Source of the DNA: Thereva unica
Taxonomy: Eukaryota; Arthropoda; Insecta; Diptera; Therevidae
DNA length: 64,000 nt
Reading direction: 5' to 3'
Assembly: GCA_949987705.1 (NCBI GenBank)
Contig: OX465281.1
Span: 237,233,143 to 237,297,142, forward strand
Translations under genes and position numbers: made by a program
In this document: in pieces, positions 47,530-60,480 of the stretch
Position numbering within the stretch: the stretch's first letter is position 1
Layout of the letters: every line of letters starts with the position of its first letter
The notes under the pieces: model-generated
The model's input: only the letters and a program-made list of their open reading frames with translations
Databases searched by the model: none
What the model was told of the DNA's origin: nothing

Positions 47530-48286
47530 CAGCGGCCGGCAACCTATGGCACGCATGCCACTAGTTGACACCCGAGAAATCTGTGATGGCACGCCGCATG
47601 CATGCGCCCTTATTACTTTGATACATATGTACGTTTCAGAATTAACCCACGTACACAATACGTAAGGAATATACGTTACCGCAGCCGCCGGGACACAGTT
47701 CACTAGATCGTAGATATAAATCCTCCCATTCAGTCATTCAAATACAGGCCGACAGCAAGCCGTAGCCTGAAGGTTTCTCGTTTTGAAGCCAAGTATCACC
47801 ACACACTCGCCGGCCGAACTGGATGGCGCCTGCAGTCCAAGAAAACTGACAAAAATCTTTATGTCAGTGGGTATTTATCGTCAGTCCGAACTTGAAGATC
47901 TGAACTTCTATTCAGTCTGAAGTTTTCGTTGAGGCCATGACAATTTCTTCACTTAAATTAACAATCTGCCTCGATAAACAGTCGTCTTCACCTAACTTCT
48001 TGGGGTCCACGGCCTGCTAGGCGGATGCCTCAAGTTCTCATCTCTCAGTTAGACTGAGTAATGTGTACCCATGATCGGGCCGTATCTGCCGGCCTGTTCT
48101 GAAAGGCTACGGCCTGCCGGCGGCCTATAGGTGAATTGGAGCTTTAAAGTTGCTTTGTAAAAAGTTTTTACGACTCAAATAAAATTATCTTCATATACAA
48201 TGTTTTTTTTTGTGGCACACTTAATGTGCATTAGTTTTAATTATCTGTTTGGTGGCACGCCAATGCATTTGGGTTGCCGACTGCTG
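47530..48286. mobile_element. Non-autonomous hAT transposon with perfect 8-bp duplication
   Basis: The left end is CAGCGGCCGGCAACCTATGG and the reverse complement of the right end is CAGCAGTCGGCAACCCAAAT. Identical CCCTAGGC octamers flank it (47522-47529 and 48287-48294). GTGGCACGCC-type words repeat near both ends. About half of the interior (47745-48126) is a second nested element. No transposase. CAGYRGYYGGCAACC ends are widespread in animal hAT families. Confidence 0.9.
47745..48126. mobile_element. CAGGCCG-ended TIR element, copy 2 (nested)
   Basis: Left CAGGCCGACAGCAAGCCGTA pairs with the right end, whose reverse complement reads AGGCCGCCGGCAGGCCGTAG. The match continues through AGCCT. 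Colinear with 25735-26202 and sharing a 34-bp identical block. It is a non-coding element inserted in the hAT at 47530-48286. Confidence 0.6.
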
Positions 48287-48319
48287 CCCTAGGCTACCAA
48301 GACCCGCAGTTCCTTTTCC

Positions 48320-50695
48320 AACTTTTTTTAGCGACATCCTTTCCTCGACATATAAAATAAAAATGCTTTGTTTATAAAGCGGAGTGCCATTTCACTTCTA
48401 CTTCACGAACATCTTCTGTTTCTGAAAGTCTTCATAGGCCTTTTCAAACAGCTTCGGTTTTGACTAAAGAAAATGCTTCCCTTTGAAATCGTTAATACCA
48501 TTGATTTCGATTTAAACAGAATTTCCAATTTCCGCTTCTATTGATTCTTCCAACTAACATAAGCCGAAGCCTTCTTTTAATCTGCTTTTTTGGAAATCCT
48601 AGAGCCTGAGTCTTCTTTACAATTGAAATCACCAGCAAAATCCCACAGTCAAATAAACTCAATAAATAGAATATTGAAACCTTCGCTGAATATTAAATTC
48701 ACTAGGCTAGGCTTCTTTTTTTCATCAGCCTATTAACCTTCTCCAAATAAAACTTAATGCGAATAAATAACTCGTCCAATTCCCAGGTAAATGTTGCTGT
48801 TAACCAACTAATCTCAAAATGAGAAATGAATCCTGGTTTATCGAAACCTCCGATCTCCTTAAATCAGTGAGGGGGTGGGAGTCAACCTTTATCCCTTAAA
48901 ACGTCCTTTCCTTCAGGTAGAGTATAAAACTCCAAATGAACTTAATACTGGTGTAGGCCCGTGTGATTTAGGTTACTGCAAAATTTCCTCTTATCTTTAT
49001 TGGGTTTAAAATTTTATTTTTTGTGCCTTTTGTTAGTATAGTTAGATCTCAACCCACCCGCATCCCCTTGAAGCACAATTTCAGGAGTTGCTTCTATTAT
49101 ATTTTTATGCCGGTGGAATTTGTGGCATTTATCCTATAAAAGATTTGTCTCGGAATTATGATGGGCTGTTATCAACTGCTTTGCATAATTATACATTTGC
49201 GGAACACGACCTTTTTGATGTACGAAAGTAATTTGAAGTGAAAAGGTTTTTTACCTGGAAATGCATATTTATTTATGTATATATAAAGCCAGTGGTTTTT
49301 TTATGGATGATATATATTTTTTTTTAATTTTTAATTAATTGTATTTATTTAAAATTTAAGTAAGTAGCGTTTAGATTAAGTGTTTAGATTAACACATTTT
49401 AGTGAGCAAGATTTATTTATACAAGTGGATACATGACACCTGGATATCTTGTTCCAAAGTTTCGTTCTATGATGACATTCTACCGCACATCCAATCATCT
49501 TGTAATTTTATAGTTTGTTCGGAGGTTGCAAATTCAGAGCTTATCTATGTACGAAATGAAGTTTTGCATTATTTTAAGCAATTATGGATCAAGTTTCGGT
49601 TAACTTGGCCGGCATTTTGCGTTCTATTCAACCCATCATCCTCTACGTTTCCACTTGTCTCTCATCTGAAGCAGGAAAGCTGTCTCCTATTCAATCAATA
49701 AAGTCTTCTTCCTGTTACGGTAGTATTAGATGGAAGACTGTGGCATAATACCGCAAATTGGCTTTGGAAGTTATTTCACTCGTCTCTCTACTATCCTACT
49801 ATTCCATTGTTGTTCTCCCAGGTTCCATTTTAAAGTCGAAATTACAAAGTAGTTAACTTCCGAAATCTAGCTTTCTGTACAAAAGAGAGTTTTGTAGCTT
49901 TTGCTAAAAGCAACACTTACCTTTCTGTTGCATTAATAAAGTTGTTGATTTTTTCGTAGTTTTATTTTCGAAGTATCTAGACAATTTGAGTCCTCAGCCT
50001 CTACACATGCCATTCCCATTAAGCAAAAGCGAAACGAGCATGAGTCGTATTCGTAATAATAGTGTATAAAAGTAGCAATCCATTGCAAGCCGTAATTAAT
50101 TTTGTTTGAAGTACTTACCTGATCTAAAGATTTTCTTTTTGACAATAAACTTATTCTTTAAAATAATATCGTAGATTATGGGTCAGTTGAACTCCACTAT
50201 ACCGAATCGGACAATAATATCACATAGATCAGTTCTCCAATGCACACAGTGCCCAGAAATTTCCAGAAAAGTCCTGTCAAAGTCAACTACCCCAGGTAAA
50301 ATAATTTAGTTACTTGGTTTACTTACCAAGCAGTCCCCCAACTAAGCATTAACCACGTCCCATGCTGCTTGATCTAAGCAATCGAAAGATTACCCGTCTA
50401 TTGATTACGCTATTGGTCCCCTTTATGGTCACTAAGTTAATTGCCCATTTTCTTCGTCCTATACGATTTTTTGCTCTCTTTAGGTAGCTAATATGTAGTC
50501 ACAAAAATTCTTACAAACTTTCAATCAGGATATCTGCTCTTGCCTAGCCGGCGGATAATGTGGGTATGGTGGGTAATAGAGCCCACCCGGACTTTGAGAG
50601 TAAGTAGTCGTAATTTGCCGATTTAACTTCGCACTTTCGATTTTATTCAATGTTGATTTATTAAAACTCCTTGAGTTCAATCAATTTTTTTTTTA
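48320..50695. other. No recognised gene
   Basis: Anonymous AT-rich sequence. The short frame at 49402-49701 shows no motif. Confidence 0.35.
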
Positions 50696-50704
50696 GTTTT
50701 TCAT

Positions 50705-50795
50705 TGGAAGGTGAAAACCTTCAGGCTCCTCTATGCCGGCTGTGTGAGACTCGGACCCACTAACACACCTCCTGGTATTCCACTCTATCGGCATG
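50705..50795 (-). mobile_element. Possible SINE head
   Basis: The minus strand has CCGATAGAGTGGAATACCAG as an A-box-like region and GGGTCCGAGTCTCACACAG as a diverged B-box at tRNA spacing. A weak match; the boundaries are undefined. Confidence 0.35.
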
Positions 50796-50799
50796 AGTG

Positions 50800-53700
50800 G
50801 ATTTTTTAGCATAGCGTTTCGACAATGGATAAGATTTTATCTAGCTGCTTATACTCTTGCGGTTTATTTGCCTTTCTCTCTTTGCTTTAGCTTCTTTAGC
50901 CCTAACTCCTCCCGGCTTTCAGCGTACGTTCCACTTTTGCCACACCGGATCATGTCTCCTAGTATGTTTTTCGGTGGTAGTGGCGCCGAATATCACATAA
51001 TAAAAGAAGATGTGCTCTTGATCCTGGAGACCCTGGAGGTAATTACTATATCCTCCATGTGCCCATTTCCATTCAAGAACTGCGTGAGATCGCAACTCAC
51101 TTCAAAAGTTCTCGTAACGTATCTCCCCACGTTTGTGATAAGTTTGTTGGTCCAACGACTCTTAACAGACTCGTCTCACTTCCCTATCCATTCCGTTACG
51201 TAGTTGTATCGCTACCGCACTGCATTTGGCTCCGCTGTAACAAATTCTGGATCATAGAGAAGCATTCCTTCTCTCGCCAGTATCTCTACATATGAGAATC
51301 ATTCCTGCTAAAACCTGTGCCAAAACAATTGGGAATCTCAAAATCGCTTTTTCTATACGCAGTGAAAGTCTCAAATCCCCACCACGAAAGTAGATTCGAA
51401 AAGAAAAGTGTGCAACGTCACTCCATTCGTTTAAAAACCAAAATCATTCGCTCATTTATATTCTCATTCACAATTCAATTAGTCTCACTGCGGCTTGTCG
51501 CGGTCAGATGCTTTGGGGGAATGTCGTTGACCGTAAACGAATTTCGAAGGAGAACTCGCAATGCATGAGCGCTTGTATTTTATCCATACACAAAATAGTA
51601 ATGGGTATGGAATTGTCATTTTCACGATTGCGTGTAAAATTCCCAATTGTTTTGGCGCACCCTATATCACTTACGCCCTATTGTCAGATATATGGTCCTG
51701 TACGCGCATCATTCACGGAGGGCGCTTAGTCTGTATGGGGTCATCCATTTTCGGCTGTTAGCTGTCCTGCTAAACGCTGCTACTCACACTAGCGCTGCCT
51801 AAAGTATTGAGTATCGGTCACATGATGCGTCCTAAAGGCTCCACTAAATCTGAGGCTTACATTCCGTCTTGAGCCACCTGTGCAGAATTATAGCTCAGCC
51901 TGTTATATTTTATGGAAAACACATGATAGCCATTCATTGTCTAATTGGGGCACCAAGAATTGTTTCGATTTCAATGGAGCCTAAATGAAGATCAATTTTT
52001 TCTGGTATGAATATGGATGTAGTCTTACATGATCCGTGTTGAAGCAAGTACATATTCTTGGGATTTCTCAAGAGCTGCAAAATCTAGAATAGATGTAAAA
52101 ATCATACCCTGGAACTGGAGATGGCGTCATTTGTTAAATGGTCTAGATGAATTTGTGATAACGTTTTTGCATCCTATTTAGACTCGTTGGTTGAAGGAAG
52201 AATAAAAAACTTTTAGACAACCTTAGAAATAATGTGACTCTACTCAACGCCAATGTTTTTTGCACAATACCAAACAAAACCACACGGTCTCTCCACAGTG
52301 TTCTTTTTGCATACAAGTTGTTACATTCGAGAAGTTCAAGCGTAAATATAAAACATTGGAAAATTCTTCCGCTGTTGATATTTCTTTTACAAAACCTTAG
52401 ATTCCAAACACAAGGACCATCGCCATCTACTTCAGCACTTTCTGGATTTCTGTAGGCTATTTCTATCTTCTATTCTTCTAACTATTAACGATTGTGCCAT
52501 GTTGAACTAGTAAAACGTAGGATAGTTCTCGAGTTTACCAATACCTACCCTCAAAAACAATTAAGGCAATCTCTCTTAATTTTTTACTATTTTTACACAT
52601 ACAAATTATTCTTGAAATTCTTCAAAAGATGAACAGAACCAAGATGCCTCAAAATGTATTCCTAAGTGCCTTCGTAATTTTGTTCATTAAAATCTTCTTG
52701 CAGACTATTATTTTCCCATCACGGCACGGAAACTCTACAGAAGAAATCCGTTTTAAATTTGCCTGGCGTTACTTTAAAGGCAACTTGTAGTATGACTTGA
52801 AAAGGTAAAAGACTTGAGAGTAATTTCCAGAACATCTTCCGCTTTCCTAGTGAAACTATGGGAACTGAGTTTTCTTTAGAATTGAAAATGCTTTTTGTTA
52901 GCCAGAGAAAGAGAGCTTCAAAGGATCCGTCTTAAAGCAAAAAGTTCTTTAATAAAAAGGTAGGTACAGATATATTTCCGGATTGAAAAGAAAGGGTCTA
53001 AAAGTTTTCTTTATACTAGTCTGCTTGTTGTAAAATTGCACCAAGTTTTATAATTTATGGCAGCTAGACGTTTGTGGTCTAACTTTAAAACGATTTAGCT
53101 GAACCCACTTTGGTTGGCTACTTTGCTTCCTTTGAATCCTTTGCTCAATTGTAACTTTATTTTTTCATTACTTATGACACTATAACGACTTCAATCCTAA
53201 TTACAGTAATTGCATGATTCCAAACTGTATACCATTGGCACAAACTTTTCAGCCCTATTTTGTTAAGTGACTTTCCAGACTCTAATTTCATTGGTCTACC
53301 AAATTAGAACTGTGATGTTTGAAGCTGCAGTTAAAGTTTAACTTTTGAAAAGACCAACCAAACCACCAGAATAAAAACCTCGGAACTTTTCTTAAACTTG
53401 ATTATAAATGGGCTGCTGCTGCTCTAGGCCGAATGTAATTAAAAATTTTATGAACGGGGGCAGTCTTTATTGTTTATTAGAGCTAAAAGGAGATTTTTTT
53501 TCGGTTTCAGTTTTTAATCTAAAGAGATGGTGTAGACAAATTTAATTATACTTTTCTGGGTACTGTAAAAAATATTTGTGATGGAATGTGGGAAGAGATT
53601 AATAAACCTAATATGAAATAACACAGAATATTTGAAATTTTTAATTATTTTTAGAAGAGGCTTAGAAACCAAGGAAACTAAGAGAAAATCTTTTCTGGAA

Positions 53701-55840
53701 ACACGTGTATTCTTTCCGCCCTCTAATTTTCATATTTTATTTTTTCACGCCTGAAACTTTGCATTAGTAAGCTTTAGAGGTGGTAAATTTTTATTAATAC
53801 TGTTTTAAATTTTAAGGTATGCGATCATTATTCGCTTTTATTGGAAATAGTTTAAAAAAATCCTTGCATAGGTCAAATAAAATATGCGCTCTGGGAGTGG
53901 TGAGAGATCAGAGGCTCTTGATGGACACTGCTGACAAAGCGTCCCCCTTTAACAAAAGTGCACATTAAGCTGTCACGCAGTAAGTACAGAGCAGATTGGT
54001 CGTCAGTCGCCAGTGAGATAGGGGGAGCAAAATGTAGTGTATTTAAATATTTAAATATGCACGTGCCGTAACTATCACGGACTGTTGGAAGTGCGATCAT
54101 ATGTCCTCGTGGTGGCTGCTGGAAGCTGTCCTTAAAGGGATAGGCTAGTAATGATCAGGCCGCTACCGACGAGGGCGGTCGAGGGCTGCATTTCAGTGGG
54201 TAGGTTTTGCACTGTTGTTTAACGATCTTCTTTGGGCACCGGGCGCGCGCATTTGTATAATGCCTTATTCTGATATGGAGGCGCTGACAGGATAGACTTT
54301 ACCCTTCCTATCATACTCAACTAACTACTTTCGTTAACTTCTTCCTTAAAGACCTAAAGCAGGATGGTGGCCTGGAACCCGGGTATCCAAGAAGCAGACC
54401 TGGATAGCCGCCTCTCTGCCCAAGTTTTTGAACCCGCCAGAAAATTAGCAGCACTAGCTCTCATTTAATCTAGGAGAACATTCCTATCATCATGGTGGAA
54501 TGACAGTAACCCTCATACTGGAGCAACAAACACACCCAGACCACCGCCGTTCTGCCCTAAGGTTCTGGACACACTAAAGGCTCAATGCAAGCAGGGCTAG
54601 AGTGGAAATAAGGAGCCAATGGAGCATACTCGTGCCCGCTTTGATGAATTCCTTGTGAACAGACCGAAAACAAGACTGCGTTCGGGAGCCCGGGTGGCTT
54701 GACTTGACTTCTCGCTTCTCTCTTAAAGACCATGAGACACATAAAGTGTGCTACTCTGCCTATGTTGCCTGCGTCTCAATGTAGTGCAACACCAAACCCA
54801 CTTAGGGCAGTCTTATGATATGCAGACAGTTCAACTCTATTTCAATCTAACTCAACTCGACAAAAAGTCGAAATTTTAACTCAACCTTGAATCAACTTTT
54901 CAACCTAGTCATTAACGGGGTAAACATCATCCACAAAAAATGGAATATGGTAGAAGCCTCAAGAAGTGGTGTTCAGTTCAAAATCTGGTAGATATAGTAT
55001 AACTGTATACAAGGCCGGAGCAACAGTAAGACAATAACTAATTAAGTCTCGTGACCGTAAGAAATGCCAAGCGAAAAACCTCAAAGGACTAAGTCCAAAT
55101 AAACTTGGGAATGCTGAAATGCTGATATAGATAATATCAACCGAGTTACCCTTATGTGGGATGCTGCACCATCAAGATATCGAGGGCAATCAGAAATAGG
55201 ACGCCTCGTCCTGACAAAACTGTCGCAGTTTTCATTATTCCGAGATCAACTATTTTGAGGCAAGTCTGGTGAAAAGTATTCTACTCTGATAAAACACAAC
55301 GAACACTGGAGGTCCACATCTGGGTCTGGTGTACTCGGGTATATGGAGGAGGTAGACGTATCTGCCCTTCATATTTCTTTGTCAATATCCTACCAGCGTC
55401 AGGGCCCAGGTTTTCGGCGCGACCTTGCTTGAGATAAAACAAGTCTAAGGGATAAAACACTGTAGCCAGATTGCTGACCTTGTTTAACCGGTCTGGCCTT
55501 CGCCCACGTTGCGGTCATATATATGTATGTAACTCCCTAGGACCCAACAATTTACTGAAAGAAAGAAAACAGAAAGACAGTCCCGCGAGGAAAGTAAGGT
55601 TATGATTTTATTTAAAGTTGATAACTTACATAACCGACAAGCAAGATCCTTGAAGTAAAATGATGCTTTCCATCTTCCTATAGCGAAACAAAAAAGAACA
55701 CCTTAGGGTGAGCACATGCGAAATTAAAACTTTTGTGTTTATTTTTCAATTTTTACCTCAAAATTATTTTTCAACCTTGTTGTTTTAAAATATGTAAAAG
55801 AAACAAATTTATTTGTTGGAAAATATTAAAATATATATAA
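50800..55840. other. Long stretch without recognised features
   Basis: Open frames at 50793-51203 (136 codons) and elsewhere overlap frames in other phases and carry no motif. A GC-richer patch at about 54100-54800 may be an old transposon remnant but could not be identified. Confidence 0.35.
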
Positions 55841-55845
55841 TTAAA

Positions 55846-57684
55846 CTAGCAAAAACCCGCGTGCGTTGCAACGCCTTTTAATAAAAAAAAATTATGTGGG
55901 CATACTCCGGGATAGGAAATGGTTATAATGAAGCATGGTTATGGGTACATAAAAGAATTTAGAGTTACCTATAAAAAATATGCTTCAAATTTATTAAAAT
56001 TCGAGGTTGAGCACCACCTATCGGAAAAAAAATTATGTGTGCGTTGTACGCGGTAGGAAAAAAAGTATAATGAAAAAACAATAAATCTGGAAAAAAATTG
56101 CCTCTTCCCAATCTTATCGGTGATTCAATTAGAACAGCGTTATGTATTCAAGTAGATGCATCTAAACATATAACTTCTCGGTGAATTGGAATTTTAACTT
56201 TCTCTTTTCGGTTAGCCGTTACACTGCTCCCTTCTTACTCAGTATTCGTCCCGAACACAGCTTCCTCCAGGTCCCGTTTTTTCGATCGAACTTTTTGGAA
56301 GCGATAGATGACATCGTTTAACCTCGTGATGACAATGTAGGGCGCACAAATTTGCAAACTTCGACTCTTTCTACCGTTTTTACTGTTTCTATACTGGTTA
56401 GAGGGAATTTTAGAAATTTACTACATTTCAGAATGTGGCTTGGGAAAATTCGTGCGTCATATTGGACCCGCAATTTTGAATTTATAAGCTTTGATCATAA
56501 ATTCGTTGTTTGCCCTAAAAGCCCCCAGATACCGATTTTCATTGCAATCGGAATATAATTAGAAAAATTCGTCGGCCATATTGGCGCGGCCATTTTGAAT
56601 TTATAAGTTTAGATCATAAATTCGTTATTTGCAACCTTAAAAACCCCTAGATATTCACTTTCATTGGAATCGGAATACAATTGGAAAAATTCGTCCGCCA
56701 TTTTGAATTTATAAGTTTTGATCATAAATTCGTTATTTGCAACCTTAAAAACCCCTAGATATTCACTTTCATTGGAATCGGAATACAATTGGAAAAATTC
56801 GTCCGCCATATTGAATTTATAAGTTTTGATCATAAATTCGTTATTTGCAACCTTAAAATCTCCCAGATTTCGATTTTCATTGGAATCGGAACACAATTGG
56901 CAAATTCGTCGGCCATATTGGCACGGCCATTTTGAATTTATAAGTTTTGATCATAAATTCGTTATTTGCAACCTTAAAATCCCCCAGATTTCGATTTTCA
57001 TTGGAATCGGAACACAATTGGCAAATTCGTCGGCCATATTGGCACGGCCATTTTGAATTTATAAGTTTTGATCATAAATTCGTTATTTGCAACCTTAAAA
57101 TCCCCCAGATTTCGATTTTCATTGGAATCGGAACACAATTGGCAAATTCGTCGGCCATATTGGCACGGCCATTTTGAATTTATAAGTTTTGATCATAAAT
57201 TCGTTATTTGCAACCTTAAAATCCCCCAGATTTCGATTTTCATTGGAATCGGAACACAATTGGCAAATTCGTCGGCCATATTGGCACGGCCATTTTGAAT
57301 TTATAAGTTTTGATCATAAATTCGTTATTTGCAACCTTAAGATCCCCCAGATTTCGATTTTCATTGGAATCGGAACACAATTGGCAAATTCGTCGGCCAT
57401 ATTGGCACGGCCATTTTGAATTTATAAGTTTTGATCATAAATTCGTTATTTGCAACCTTAAAATCCCCCAGATTTCGATTTTCATTGGAATCGGAACACA
57501 ATTGGCAAATTCGTCGGCCATATTGGCACGGCCATTTTGAATTTTTTTATAAATTATAGCCTATATGTTATTCTGATATATGAGCTATATTATTGTAAAG
57601 TTTCATTAAAATCCATTCAGTAGTTTTTGCGTGAAAGAGTAACAAACCTACATACAAACATTCACGTTTATAATATTAGTAAGA
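55846..57684 (-). mobile_element. Non-autonomous Helitron with internal minisatellite
   Basis: On the minus strand the element begins TCTTACTAATATTATAAACG (end at 57684) and finishes …GGGTTTTTGCTAG (55846). Host A precedes the TC and host T follows the CTAG (55845 on the plus strand), as required for Helitron insertion between A and T. A 12-base palindrome GCGTTGCAACGC lies 16 bases before the CTAG end, matching the 3' hairpin. The TC-side sequence, with GTTTGTTACTCTTTCACGCA and AACTACTGAATGG, is a widespread arthropod repeat terminus. No Rep/helicase is present. 1,839 bp, mostly tandem repeats. No inverted repeats or target duplication, as expected. Confidence 0.75.
56494..57541 (-). repeat. 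121-bp minisatellite array (about 9 units)
   Basis: The word ATCATAAATTCGTT recurs at 56494, 56613, 56721, 56829, 56950, 57071, 57192, 57313 and 57434. The left units are 119, 108 and 108 bp and diverged. The five full units from 56829 are each 121 bp and nearly identical. The left units lack or alter the GGCACGGCCAT portion. The overlapping 76-codon frames within the array are by-products of the repeat. Confidence 0.97.
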
Positions 57685-57689
57685 TTTTA

Positions 57690-58535
57690 CTCATGCAATG
57701 AAATTAATATGCTTAAGTAAACTCTGTAACACCCAAGGCTCTTCAAGTATAACTTTATGATAAAAACGAAATTTTGCTGTGAAATAACCTAGAAATAATT
57801 GATTTCAGTACTGCTCATATAGTAAAAGGCAATTTAATAAATATTATTAGGTAGTAATTAGTTTGGATGTAAACAATTCCTTTAAGGTAAACATTTCCCT
57901 GAAATTAATTTTCAAATTATTATTATTTTTACCATATTAAAAATTAATTCAATGCATAATAAATATTTGCCGTGTGTTAAACAATATTAAAACATGACAC
58001 CTTTAAAAACTGAGAAAATAACTTTAAACTAAAAAATTTCTGCTTTCGATAGCCGATAGCGTTTCAGTGAAATTAATAGCTTCAGAAAAGAATTGCCTCT
58101 GCCACGTTTATTGAAAAAATTGCAGATGATGATATGTTTCACAATTTTATAATTTCAATGGAAAATATCAAAATAATATTAGGAAAAAGGAAAACGTATA
58201 TTTGAAGTAGTATATAAAATATGCCTTGATTTTAAAGTTCACACACACTTCCAAAGTCTTGTAAATTCTTGAAATGCTGCATAACATCTCTAAGCAAATA
58301 TAAAAAAAAATATTTGAGGTAAAAAGTATGCACGTGACTTACATATGTTACATGTTCAAGTTGAACTGAAAAAAGGATTTAAATTTTACCGCTCTATTTG
58401 AACTTGGAAATGATGAACGTGATATTTATTCAATTGTGAACGAAATACAAAAACATTTATTTTCAGATACATTTTTATAACATAATGAACATCTATCATT
58501 ATTTTTGCTCCGGGAAAAACAGATCATTTGTATAG
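57690..58535. other. No recognised feature
   Basis: AT-rich spacer between the Helitron and the LINE. Confidence 0.35.
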
Positions 58536-58540
58536 TCTGT

Positions 58541-60003
58541 AATATAATAATAATAATAATAGAGTTTCCCTTCTTATGAAGAAGGCGCACTTCTCAGCTG
58601 GGCTGAGAAACATTTACCACGACCACGTGGGCTCGACTGAGACATGCAAACATAAAAAATTAAGTACCCATAAAAATTGCATGCGAAACACATAAACAGT
58701 TATGACAAAATAAAGAGACTCCTTTTAAGGAGATCTTTACCAATGCTCACGCTAAAAACATTAATATTTTTATTTACATTAATGAACATGCGATTAACAG
58801 GCTCAAATCGGCCATAATTGGTGTTAGAGGAGTTGATGTGTAAGAGCGGTGGTCCACTCAAATTGTATCGGCTCTCTCTAAACGACGGACGGCGACTTAG
58901 AAAACCTGAGTCGACACGTCCATTAAGAAGCTGGTGGACGAAAACAACATCGGCCACCTCACGACGCTTGTGGAGAGTGTTAAAGTTGAGTAACTTAAGT
59001 CGGTATTCATATGGTGGAAGAATTAAAGGGTCTTCCCAAGGAAGGTGATTCAATGCGAATCGAACGAACCTACGTTGAACCGACTCAGTTTTTCCAACAT
59101 GCGAAGAATAGTGAGGAGACCAAATCTGGGACGCATATTCAAGTAAAGGTCTGACAAGCGAAAAGTAGAGGTGTTTAGTGATCAGGGTGCTGTTAAATTC
59201 TTTGGACCACCTTTTTATAAAACCCAAGACTAAGCTGCTCTTGGAAGAAATATAGTTGATATGAGTAGAAAAGTCCAGCTTGGTGTCAAATCTAATCCCG
59301 AGATCTTTGACAAAATTAACACGGGGGACACCCTCACTAAAAAATTAGTAGTTATAAATTATAGGATCACGTCGCCTACAGAAAGTCATGACTTTGCATT
59401 TACTAATATTGAGAACCAGGTTGTTGTTAGCACACCAAGAGTAAAAGGTGTCGAGGTCGACTTGCAAAAGTTTGCAGTCTTCCATACTCTTTACGTGACG
59501 GTACAATTTGATGTCATCGGCATAAATCAGGATTCTGCAGTGTCTTAGCAAGGTAACAATATCATCAATAGAAAGAATAAAGAGAATAGGGCCAAGATGA
59601 CTGCCTTGAGGGACACCGGATGACGCTTCAATGGTCGCGGATTTGGATCTACGGAAAAGGACTTGGTAGGTCCTGTCAGCTAAGTAGGACTGGAACCATA
59701 ATAGAAGGGCTTCAGGGAAACCTAACTTTTTTAGTTTGAAAAGTATAATGGAGTTGGGAAAGCTTGTCAAATGCCTTACTGAAATCAGTGTAAACACAAT
59801 CAGTTTGGCAACCGGAAACGAAGCCTTCAACAGCATGGGAAGTGAATTCTAGGAGATTGGTGGTAGTGGAACGAGCTGGAAGAAAACCATGTTGGTTCGT
59901 AGAAATAAGTTTCTTGCAGATGGGCACGATTCCAGAATAAATGATTGACTCAAAAGCTTTGGTATGACAGAGAGCTTGGCAATTGGTCTGTAATTCGATA
60001 TTT
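58541..60003 (-). mobile_element. 5'-truncated Jockey/CR1-like LINE, relatively young
   Basis: The minus strand begins near 60003 (ISNYRPIAKLSVIPK) and runs through RT to a stop at 58700, then about 140 bp of 3' UTR and a (TAT/TTA)n tail (ATA repeat at 58542-58561 on the plus strand). Only one internal stop and two apparent frameshifts break the RT, so decay is limited. Endonuclease and ORF1 are missing through 5' truncation. Confidence 0.85.
58700..60003 (-). pseudogene. LINE reverse transcriptase ORF (two frameshifts, one stop)
   Basis: Read from 60003: NYRPIAKLSVIPK (frameshift near 59950), LISTNQHGFLPARSTTTNLL, CVYTDFSKAFDKL (motif A; frameshift near 59755), ASSGVPQGSHLGPILFILSI (motif B) and ILIYADDIKLYRH (intact Y-A-D-D). 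Then come NLVLNISKCKVMTF, a TAA stop at 59345-59347, FSEGVPRVNFVKDLGIRFDT, FSLVRPLLEYASQIWSPHYS and the C-terminus …KDLLKRSLFILS. The reading before and after the TAA is in the same frame, so a single substitution explains the stop. Catalytic residues are intact. Confidence 0.85.
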
Positions 60004-60329
60004 CAAGAATATTTATATAAATTTCTAAAAGTTTTAGAAATTAGTTACTGATTGTGTGACTAATTTCGGGTCATATTTTATTAATGTTAATCCTGAGTCT
60101 GTCCTTCATTTCCGTTTTATTGACTTTGCAATTCTTCAAGACAACGGAGCCGTCACATCTCATCGCTTGGTTGAAAGTTGCGATATCGAAAATAATATGC
60201 AACTAAGATTCCGCAATATATCCTAGTTCTCTCGTGGCATTTAGTACACCCCCTTTTAGTTACCTATACAGAATTCTAATGTATTTAGACACGCCCGTGT
60301 TGCGGAGAACCCTTGTAATTTTAATTCTG

Positions 60330-60480
60330 CCGGCGCCAGTAGCTTTGTGGTTAAGACGCCAACGACGGACACCGCAAAGGTATGTGGTTTGAGTCCGTAA
60401 CATATGGTCCTTTGTTTTTCCACTTGTCCTATTTAGATAGCAATTCCCCTTACAGCAATTCGCTGCCCTTTCTCCTGCTA
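60330..60480 (+). mobile_element. Possible SINE head and body
   Basis: AGTAGCTTTGTGGTTAAGAC (A-box-like) is followed by GGTTTGAGTCC (B-box-like, about 60387). The body with CCCTTTCTCCTGCTATCGCC resembles CTTTCTCCTGCCATCGC in the SINE at 63838. It may extend towards 60640. Confidence 0.45.

Noticed and set aside
50793..51203. 136-codon plus-strand ORF
   Set aside because: No motif beyond hydrophobic and serine-rich runs, with other open frames in the same DNA. It could be chance.
54100..54800. Old retrotransposon ORF in a GC-richer patch
   Set aside because: No frame gave a recognisable domain. The composition alone is not enough.
56826..57540. Five 76-codon ORFs with the same peptide
   Set aside because: Produced by the 121-bp tandem repeat inside a non-coding Helitron. 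Phase changes each unit.
56494..57541. CRISPR-like array
   Set aside because: The repeats are contiguous 121-bp units with no unique spacers, and the DNA is eukaryotic.
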